Source of the DNA: Candidatus Hodarchaeota archaeon
GTDB lineage: Archaea > Asgardarchaeota > Heimdallarchaeia > Hodarchaeales > YT1-057
DNA: 20,074 nucleotides
NCBI GenBank assembly: GCA_016839955.1
Contig: JAEOTI010000181.1
Location: 1-20,074, forward strand
Reading direction: 5' to 3'
Shown here: piece after piece, positions 7,399 to 13,841 of the stretch
Layout of the letters: every line of letters starts with the position of its first letter
Position numbering within the stretch: position 1 is the stretch's first letter
Notes under the pieces: model-generated
Databases searched by the model: none
What the model was told of the DNA's origin: nothing
Seen by the model: the letters and a program-made list of their open reading frames with translations, nothing else
Program-made: the position numbers and the translations under genes

Positions 7399-9381
7399 TT
7401 AAGCATTATCATATTTTGAAACTAAGAGATTTAAAATACCCTTGACAATGAGAATCTCTGTAAAAAGAGGATAAAGACCAGCTTGCTTTGCAGAAGCAAG
7501 CGCATGATCCAAATGGTCACTTGATTTCGTAATGAATTCGGAAAAGGAAAATGGATCTTCAACCTTAAAATCAATCTTCAGAGAACTTTGTGCTTTTTGA
7601 AGTGAAACCTTAGCTAGAGCAATATGTACTCTCGCTGTAAGCTGAAAATTAGCAATTGATTCACTTTGTTGCAATGCAACGTTCGCTAGTTCTTCTGCAC
7701 TCTTTAATTGGTCCTTGGATGCATTAATTGATGAAGCAACCAGTGTACAAGCAGCAACTGAATGAGGATCTTCACGTTTATAAGCAAGAGCTGATGCTAA
7801 ACCAAAAAACCAATCAGCCTGATCATAATTCTGTTGGTCAAGATATACTTTAGCTAGATGAATTAGAATTTTAAAATTAGTTATGCCCATTTCTTCATAG
7901 TAGCCCTTAGCGTCTTCCAGGAAAGCCATACTCCTTTCAAGGATTCCATGTTCATAATACAATAATCCTAAAGACTTCAATAATAACGCAATTTCGTATT
8001 TCGCATCCAAATCTCTACTAATTGATAAACCTTCTTCATATATTTCCTCTGCTTCTTTATAAGCTCCAGTCTCTTGCAGGAATGCTCCAAAACTCCCTAA
8101 ATCTCTACAAAGTTCGAATTGTCCACCACGATTTCGACGTATTTCTATTGCTTTCTCAAAATGTTCTTTAGCCGATGAATAGTTTCCTTTAAGCTTTAAG
8201 ACTAGGCCAAGGGTACGATGAGCAGTAGCTATACCACTAGAATTACTCAACGTCTCAGAAATCTCAAGACTTCGACGAACTAATGTCTCAGCTTCCTCCA
8301 ATGACCAATTAAGTGTGGCACGAGCTTGTGCTTCAAGAAGGCTAGCAACACACCGAGGTTCCCAAATTCTCTCCGAAATTTCAAGACCTTTTGCAAGAAC
8401 ACTTGCAGCACCTCTAGGGTACCACATTGCTAACTTAACTTCACCAATCCTTTGAATTATTGAAATCATGAAGTTTATGGACTCAATGGTAGTGCGAAAA
8501 GCCTGAGTGTCCTGATAGATTCGAAAAGCCTCATCAAAATCACTCTTACTAAACAACTCCCCCATTGCTGATTGAATAGCTTGAGTTCCATGCTGACCTC
8601 CAAGTTTAGTTAATTTAGTGTAACAATGCTGGTAAAGTTCATCTGCCTTGTCGAAGTCCCCATTCCTTTCTGCGATCTGTGCATCCATTTTCATGGTCTG
8701 TACTCGTTTATAATCATCATTAAGTGATTCTGCGATTTTTTTCGCATTTTCAATAGTCTTGAATACTGATCCATAGTCACCAATAAAGAAATCAATCGTT
8801 GAAAGGGCAAGCATTGCATTAAAAGCTCCCGAATCATCCCCCAAATTTTTTGAGTCCTTTAGACACTTTTCGTATATTTTCCTTGCCTCATCAAGTTTTC
8901 CAATTTCTTTATATATATGACCTACCTCAAGTTTTGCCCAAACTGAGCGAATTTTATATCCAGTAGAGAAATAATAGACTGCTTGCTCTTCCCAGATTGC
9001 AATCCCTCGTTCCCAATCACCTCTATTTCGAAAAATCCTAGCCATATTCTCTTTTGAAATACGAGCTAGAGCAGGTGTGGATTCAAGTTTGACGACAACT
9101 TGTCGGAAACTTCGGAGGGCATCGTCATATTCACCGAGCTCGTGGAGAGCGCGAGCAAGATGGTATTGTGCAGCAATTTCGAGCTTAGGATCATCTCCTT
9201 TCTGTGCGCTCTGTAGCTCAAACTCCAAGATTTCTCGAGCTTCCTGGATTTTTTTGGTTTTTTTGCTATTAACGAGCTTTATGGCTTTTTCTATTCGTTT
9301 CTTAGACATTTTGCTCAAACCTAAATGAAAAAATAATTCACTGAGAGGATTTGTTTTTTTTGTAATCCATTGAATTATCAT
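7399..9381 (-). CDS. Large TPR repeat protein, truncated in its last repeat
   Basis: A 660-residue soluble protein made almost wholly of tetratricopeptide repeats from about residue 40 to the end. Clear units include AAQYHLARALHELGEYDDAL, GHIYKEIGKLDEARKIYEKC, TLGLVLKLKGNYSSAKEHFE, and AFLQETGAYKEAEEIYEEGL. Such superhelical arrays act as protein-binding scaffolds; no enzymatic domain is present. The frame ends at TAA in the middle of a repeat, after the helix-A pattern ILNLLVSKYDNA, and the missing half continues in frame downstream. The upstream ATG (9381) has no SD. An ATG at 9309 (MSKKRIEKAIKL) is an alternative start that drops 24 residues of non-TPR sequence. Its first 100 codons include a patch of about 50% GC. 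It lies 57 bp downstream of a small membrane-protein gene and may be co-transcribed with it. Confidence 0.82.
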   Translation of the reverse strand: MIIQWITKKTNPLSELFFHLGLSKMSKKRIEKAIKLVNSKKTKKIQEAREILEFELQSAQKGDDPKLEIAAQYHLARALHELGEYDDALRSFRQVVVKLESTPALARISKENMARIFRNRGDWERGIAIWEEQAVYYFSTGYKIRSVWAKLEVGHIYKEIGKLDEARKIYEKCLKDSKNLGDDSGAFNAMLALSTIDFFIGDYGSVFKTIENAKKIAESLNDDYKRVQTMKMDAQIAERNGDFDKADELYQHCYTKLTKLGGQHGTQAIQSAMGELFSKSDFDEAFRIYQDTQAFRTTIESINFMISIIQRIGEVKLAMWYPRGAASVLAKGLEISERIWEPRCVASLLEAQARATLNWSLEEAETLVRRSLEISETLSNSSGIATAHRTLGLVLKLKGNYSSAKEHFEKAIEIRRNRGGQFELCRDLGSFGAFLQETGAYKEAEEIYEEGLSISRDLDAKYEIALLLKSLGLLYYEHGILERSMAFLEDAKGYYEEMGITNFKILIHLAKVYLDQQNYDQADWFFGLASALAYKREDPHSVAACTLVASSINASKDQLKSAEELANVALQQSESIANFQLTARVHIALAKVSLQKAQSSLKIDFKVEDPFSFSEFITKSSDHLDHALASAKQAGLYPLFTEILIVKGILNLLVSKYDNA

Positions 9382-9438
9382 TCTTGTCGGTAATTATGTT
9401 ATTTTTTAATCTAGGTATTAGATCAATAGCTAGAAATA

Positions 9439-9810
9439 TCAACTAGTAAATGCTCTACGTGTAGATTCTTTCCATAAATACCAGATGATAAGAACATGAA
9501 TGAGTAGTTGAATAATTCCAAGTGTAAGAACTGCTCCTATAGCACCAAGAACTTGAAGAATAATCACAACTATCCTAACAATATTGATTAATTTCCAAAG
9601 CCCTAAGCCTATCAAGAATAAAAGAATTGCAGGTATTAGGATGATCCATCCCATGTTTATTGCATCATCAGCCTCTTTTTGAGTGAGTTCTCCATTATCA
9701 CGTAATTCTCTTACAAGGTCATCCCATACAAAGAAAGCCCAAATGAATAATAACATCGCTAACCAGTGTAAAATAGCTAGTACGGTCACACCTAAGGGTC
9801 TATTTGCCAT
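9439..9810 (-). CDS. Small four-helix integral membrane protein
   Basis: A 123-residue hydrophobic protein of unknown function. After the short start MANRPLGVTV come predicted membrane helices at about 7-29, 53-71, 75-93 and 95-113. A charged loop with RELRDNGELTQKEADDA lies between the first two, and a positively charged end (KESTRR) follows the last. The opening R-P-L-G-V-T-V-L-A-I-L is typical of small archaeal and bacterial membrane proteins of the DUF2127-like kind, but I cannot assign a family firmly. ATG at 9810 is supported by AGGTGAT a few bases upstream. It lies between the HerA-like ATPase gene (74 bp away) and the TPR gene (57 bp away), all in the same direction, so an operon is plausible. 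Confidence 0.7.
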   Translation of the reverse strand: MANRPLGVTVLAILHWLAMLLFIWAFFVWDDLVRELRDNGELTQKEADDAINMGWIILIPAILLFLIGLGLWKLINIVRIVVIILQVLGAIGAVLTLGIIQLLIHVLIIWYLWKESTRRAFTS

Positions 9811-9884
9811 TAAATCACCTATCTTATTTTTTTTTATGTCTCAGTTTTTTATTACCCGATTTATTAACATTTTACATTTATTCT

Positions 9885-11396
9885 TTATTTTTTCTCAAAA
9901 AAATTGTTTTCAATCCTTTTGAAATAAGCAGGTATGTTCAAGAGTGTCCTTTGAGAATCTTTCACATATAGACAAGGAAATAAACCTTGATTCGGTCCAG
10001 GAAATGAAACGATTTTTTGTAGCCATTTTGATTCTAAATTTAATGGATTCTTCCGAATACCTGCTTGATTTTCTTTTAACACAAGAAAATCTGAGATCAT
10101 TCTTTCCCACCCATCGAAATGTTCAAAATACTGTGAAGATAATATACATGCTGTTCCGAAATCTCGCCCCTCGAGGAGAATCTTTTCTAAACAAGTTCCC
10201 TTAATTGTAAGAATATGATGGGCCTCATCAATAACTAGAATGCGTCTCATTTGCTTGAGTTCTTGGTTTACAATGCTTGCTCCTTCTCCTTTCATCCGAC
10301 GATAAATATCATGTAAAATAAATTCTACAATTATTCGTGGGGTGGCTTCTCCTGGTAATTCCGTTAGATTGAAAACCATTTTTTTGTTTAGATAATTTGG
10401 ATCCCCTTCGCCACCAAATAGGTCCAGTTCCATAATTGGATCTAGATACTTCATCAACGCGTTGAAAGTCGCTCGACTTGCTCTTCCCTCTTCAACTAAC
10501 TCTTGTAGTGATTCACGGACCATGGAAAACGGGGGTACAATTTTTGAGAATGTACTTGGATCATCTTTATTGATTCCTGCTTTCTCATAGGTTAGAAGAA
10601 TAGCAGTCCTTAAATTGGCCATTTGTGTACTAGAAAGTCGTAAGAGATATTGAAAGATTTCTGAAACGGTTACTGCTTGTGTATATGGGCTTTTATGTTT
10701 ATTAACGTCAAACATTAAGGGATTTACATTCAAACCTTCATTAATATTAAACTCTTCAAGAAATCCTGGTCGTCTTTCTCCCGAATAATCCCCTTTAAAG
10801 TCAAAAACAAGTAACCCAATATCTAATTGTTCCACATTGAATAATTCATTTGAAACCATTTCATGTAAAATTGCTTTAACCGTTTGAGTCTTTCCAGAAC
10901 CCATCGATCCGATTACTCCTAAGACAGGATAGATTGTCGAAGGTGTATGGATTGGGAACCAACATACTGGCTCAGAAGTTCCCTCTTTGGTCCCTAAGTA
11001 TATTGGGATCCCCTTGTTTGAGTCCAGTTTGACTGAAGTGTTCCTCGAGAGCAATGGATGGTTTAAAGTAGAATTAATGGATTTTTTCTCAATAGTATCC
11101 TTAGTCTGTGATCCTGAAATTTCATTAACTTGTTTTAATATTTCATGTGAGGATATTTTTTCAGGATTTAATATTGTTTTATTGTCAGAATTTAGAAAAA
11201 GGGTGGCAACATTCTGATTAGAGAGATATTTCGTAATGATATGATTCACATGATCTCTATAATTATTCTTATCTGAGGTAGGGTTTGATAGAAATTGAAA
11301 TAGTGCATCAAGGATTACTTGATCGTCTTTATATTTCTCAAGAATTTTTTCAGCAACAACATGAGGAAAAATGGCATGAGTTTTCAATTGATTCAC
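9885..11396 (-). CDS. HerA/DUF87-type hexameric P-loop ATPase
   Basis: A 503-residue FtsK/HerA-superfamily ATPase. Residues 1-125 are a helical, poorly conserved region; a beta-rich segment (130-155) leads into the motor core. Walker A is GSMGSGKT (163-170). VFDFKGDYSG (198-206) is the strand that in HerA proteins reads D-x-x-G-E/D-Y. Walker B is ILVIDEAHH (386-394). GRDFGTACILSSQ (410-422) carries the arginine and the SQ sensor of this family. HerA proteins pump DNA or protein substrates as hexamers, usually with the NurA nuclease in archaeal end resection. No nuclease gene is visible here, so this is an orphan HerA-like motor. It starts at GTG directly after an in-frame TAA, with no SD. A TTTAAA element lies about 40 bp upstream, suggesting a short leader. 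Confidence 0.82.
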   Translation of the reverse strand: MNQLKTHAIFPHVVAEKILEKYKDDQVILDALFQFLSNPTSDKNNYRDHVNHIITKYLSNQNVATLFLNSDNKTILNPEKISSHEILKQVNEISGSQTKDTIEKKSINSTLNHPLLSRNTSVKLDSNKGIPIYLGTKEGTSEPVCWFPIHTPSTIYPVLGVIGSMGSGKTQTVKAILHEMVSNELFNVEQLDIGLLVFDFKGDYSGERRPGFLEEFNINEGLNVNPLMFDVNKHKSPYTQAVTVSEIFQYLLRLSSTQMANLRTAILLTYEKAGINKDDPSTFSKIVPPFSMVRESLQELVEEGRASRATFNALMKYLDPIMELDLFGGEGDPNYLNKKMVFNLTELPGEATPRIIVEFILHDIYRRMKGEGASIVNQELKQMRRILVIDEAHHILTIKGTCLEKILLEGRDFGTACILSSQYFEHFDGWERMISDFLVLKENQAGIRKNPLNLESKWLQKIVSFPGPNQGLFPCLYVKDSQRTLLNIPAYFKRIENNFFEKK

Positions 11397-11655
11397 TTAA
11401 CTTTCATTTTTATCGGTGAACCTAATTCTAAAATCTTTAAATTGTCTTCTAAATAATCAGTAAAGCACAGTTCTCTTCAAAGACAAAGGACATAGAGAAA
11501 TAAAACCTTCTAACTATCCATATTATGAAAATATCATGTCATTGCAAGAATCTGATTTTAAGGTAGAAACGTGAAAAAGCAGCCAGGCAGTGATTTCCTA
11601 CACCAAAACTCTGTTCTTCTTGAATAAAAGTCACACTTTTTTGTTGGTTTGTAAG
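11397..11655. other. Intergenic spacer with promoter-like and terminator-like elements
   Basis: This 259-bp spacer separates two leftward genes. AAAAGT-CAC-ACTTTT (11626-11640) is a perfect inverted repeat 15 nt after the stop of the zinc-ribbon membrane gene; on the minus strand it ends in TTTTATT and could be a weak terminator. Near the HerA start the plus-strand sequence CTTTAAAT (11435-11442) gives a minus-strand ATTTAAAG TATA candidate. I see no RNA gene and no ORF of note in the remainder. Confidence 0.4.
11435..11442 (-). promoter_or_regulatory. Possible TATA box of the HerA-like gene
   Basis: ATTTAAAG on the minus strand lies about 40 bp before the GTG start at 11396, predicting a leader of around 15 nt. 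No other TATA-like element is closer. Sequence-only call. Confidence 0.3.
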
Positions 11656-12723
11656 TCATTTCAATCTGAATCCACATTGATCGCAAAATTGGTCATCTGA
11701 TAGAAGATCAGCTCCACAGGAAGGACAATAATTTTTGTTTGCGGATATTTCATTCCTAGGAACACCACAAAACGTACAAAAATCACTATTCGGGTCTTCA
11801 TTTCTATTATTGCATTTATTACAAATAAAAGCATCTTGAGCAGAGTCTTTACTAGTCCACCTCTCTTTTTCAAAACTTGGAGGACGTGAAATATCTTCAG
11901 AGACACGTATATCATGTTTTTGGGGAGTATAAATTAAATAGGGGCTTCCTAAACGTTCGTATAATGCTGAATGGAGAAGGACAATTGATATCCCTGTAAT
12001 TGGCCATGTTAAGGATTTTACAACTTCATATACAACATTGAGTATTAACACAGTATTTTTATGGTCTTCTGGATTGTTAGGAGTTGATAAAAGGGCAAAA
12101 ACAATTCCACTAAGGAAAGCACTGATTAAACCTGCAATAAAATACACACTGAATAATACACGAAATGTGAACCAAGCATTATGTCTGACCAGGTCTATGG
12201 AACGATTAAAACCTTCCAGAATGGATGTTCTATTTATCGTTATACAAATAATTGCAACTGATAACCAAACCCAGGCAAATATTCCAAGTAGGGAGAAGAA
12301 AACAATACCAATAGTGACTATTCCTGCATAAAAAAAACTAATGATGACAAAGTTCATTTTAATGCTATAATTTATGTTGGGTGGTTGGTTTGGATTATTT
12401 GAATATTCCTTAGCTGAGTTCGCAATTACTCCAGTACCTAAAATTATTGTAAACAACACTATAAAGGTATCACCTGATTCAATTGCTCTTTCTAATATAT
12501 TGTCAAGAAACCCATTTCCAAGCCTCAATTCTTCGTAAATGTCATTTTGGACTCCTAACTGGTAAAAACCTTGAACAAGACCTGTTGGTACTGAAAGAAA
12601 TAAAAATGGTAACCAGAAAAATAAAAAACCTTTTCCATAGATTTCAAATGACATTTGGATGATTCCACTAACTGATTGAAGACGAGTTCTTCCACGATTA
12701 TCGAGGAACATGAAAAATAACAT
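11656..12723 (-). CDS. Polytopic membrane protein with two C-terminal zinc ribbons
   Basis: A 355-residue protein with about six hydrophobic segments in its first 260 residues, among them FLFFWLPFLFLSVPTGLV, FIVLFTIILGTGVIA, IISFFYAGIVTIGIVFFSLLG and VLFSVYFIAGLISAFLSGIVF. The motif WVWLSVAIICITINRTSILEGFNRSIDLVR is characteristic of the GPDP-membrane-domain/DUF975-like group. In the cytoplasmic tail two zinc ribbons follow: C301-x2-C304 with C316-x2-C319, and C333-x2-C336 with C347-x2-C350. Ribbons of this sort are widespread in archaeal membrane proteins, and their partner is unknown. The phosphodiesterase catalytic domain is absent, so no enzyme activity is claimed. Start ATG 12723 has no clear SD; a second in-frame ATG lies four codons in. 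The gene is flanked by spacers of 197 and 259 bp, so it is probably transcribed separately. Confidence 0.72.
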   Translation of the reverse strand: MLFFMFLDNRGRTRLQSVSGIIQMSFEIYGKGFLFFWLPFLFLSVPTGLVQGFYQLGVQNDIYEELRLGNGFLDNILERAIESGDTFIVLFTIILGTGVIANSAKEYSNNPNQPPNINYSIKMNFVIISFFYAGIVTIGIVFFSLLGIFAWVWLSVAIICITINRTSILEGFNRSIDLVRHNAWFTFRVLFSVYFIAGLISAFLSGIVFALLSTPNNPEDHKNTVLILNVVYEVVKSLTWPITGISIVLLHSALYERLGSPYLIYTPQKHDIRVSEDISRPPSFEKERWTSKDSAQDAFICNKCNNRNEDPNSDFCTFCGVPRNEISANKNYCPSCGADLLSDDQFCDQCGFRLK

Positions 12724-12850
12724 CCATTCTATATTTTAGAGATGAATAATTGTTGTAATAAAATCTCCCCCATTGATTGACCGTGAATAATATCCAAAAC
12801 AGGCAGCTCCAAATTCCTTTGAATTGTTTTAAACATTATATGTTGAAAGC

Positions 12851-12922
12851 AGAAGGACCCGATGTTCCGGTGGCAAAAGGGTTCTGTCTGAAAAGCAATC
12901 ACCAGAACGGTCGGGAATTCTT
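12851..12922. ncRNA. GC-rich imperfect hairpin, possible structured RNA
   Basis: An imperfect inverted repeat can be read directly. CCCGA (12858-12862) pairs with TCGGG (12911-12915), GTTC (12864-12867) with GAAC (12905-12908), and GGTG (12869-12872) with CACC (12900-12903). A C/A mismatch and a small T versus GG bulge interrupt the stem, and AGAA/TTCT outside a GGA/AA internal loop could extend it. The loop is 27 nt. GC is about 50% in 12841-12920 against a much AT-richer background, a common sign of structured RNA in such genomes. It lies 5 nt after the LURP-one stop codon. No tRNA, RNase P or SRP signature and no C/D boxes were recognised. A terminator, a 3'-UTR structure or a repeat remnant are alternatives; the strand is undetermined. 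Confidence 0.35.
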
Positions 12923-13547
12923 ATCGACTTTCTGCAGAGTCTAATAGGAGTCCTAAGGCTACAGCTACACGAGGATCTAAGATATTCTGATCATCAGCAT
13001 CGAAATCGAGTACGTAATTATCACGAATACTGAATTTTCTGTCAAAAAAACCTATTCTTTTCTTTCTGTCTTTTTTATGATAAAAATCCCATTGCAACCG
13101 AATAAATTGTAAAAAGAAGTCAAAAAGGGAAAGTGGAGGAATCCATCGAAAATTTCGAATCATTGATACTAATAAAGATCGTGCTTGAGCAGTAACAATC
13201 TCTTCTCCAGTGTTAGGATCTCGAATGGTCCATTTTTCTCGAATCAAACTTCTTAGAAAATGTCGTTTGAGAATTGCCAGTATTTGTCCTGTCTTGGGGT
13301 CAATTACACTAAACTTTCCAAAAGCATCCAGAATTGCTTCATCCTTAACGATTAAAGCAATATTACTCTCTTCCATTCCCTCAGATTCCCAGATACTAAT
13401 GTCCGTTTTCAATCCAATACGTTTTCGTTTAGCCCAAAGAATGTCTTGACTACTCTCTGGATCTCGAACATGATATGCTTCTTGAAAACTAAGTTGCCTA
13501 CGATGCCTTTGAGCAATACCAAAACGTTTTCTTGACCAAACACTCAC
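12921..13547 (-). CDS. LURP-one-related/phospholipid scramblase-like protein
   Basis: About 208 residues with the tubby-like 12-stranded barrel pattern of the LURP-one (LOR)/scramblase family. The characteristic strand pairs are AYHVRDPESSQDILWAKRK, FGKFSVIDPKTGQILAILKR and REKWTIRDPNTGEEIVTAQA. Each carries the D-P-x-[ST]-G turn that marks the fold. A central helix-like insert (RNFRWIPPLSLFDFFLQFIR) and a final hydrophobic helix (VAVALGLLLD) fit the buried C-terminal helix of the family. Members bind lipid or nucleic acid, and a scramblase role is not proven for archaeal ones. GTG at 13547 is preferred because GAGGAG lies upstream (10-nt spacing). A TTG at 13565 would add six residues without an SD. 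It is divergent from the second TPR gene across about 290 bp. Confidence 0.75.
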   Translation of the reverse strand: MSVWSRKRFGIAQRHRRQLSFQEAYHVRDPESSQDILWAKRKRIGLKTDISIWESEGMEESNIALIVKDEAILDAFGKFSVIDPKTGQILAILKRHFLRSLIREKWTIRDPNTGEEIVTAQARSLLVSMIRNFRWIPPLSLFDFFLQFIRLQWDFYHKKDRKKRIGFFDRKFSIRDNYVLDFDADDQNILDPRVAVALGLLLDSAESR

Positions 13548-13841
13548 TTCTTTTGCGCTCCTCAATAATAGAAGAATTGGTTACATTCTACACCTTCTTT
13601 TTTTTGACTTTCTAAAGATGTTCGATTACTTCCTAGATAGTTTAGGATTTTCGTTAAATATTATTAACTACGGTCCTTTTTCTATTCCTATTAACGATTT
13701 CGTCTCTCTTTTGCATGGAGATTAATTTTACTATCTTTCATGACTTCTTTGAAAAGAGAAAGAATTAATTATTTGAGAGACCGAAGTTTACTTCATTCAT
13801 GTATTTAACTCCTCCAGTAAAATTTTAGGAAACTGAGACTG

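Noticed and set aside
9077..9328. 83-codon ORF on the plus strand
   Set aside because: It lies antisense inside the 5' part of the TPR gene; its Arg/Ser-rich product is what the complement of that reading frame gives.
12038..12331. 97-codon plus-strand ORF
   Set aside because: It is antisense to the membrane domain of the zinc-ribbon protein and has no domain features.
12858..12915. tRNA, C/D box or SRP RNA in the GC-rich hairpin
   Set aside because: No anticodon arm, T-loop consensus, C/D box pair or SRP helix 8 motif could be found, so only a generic structured element is claimed.
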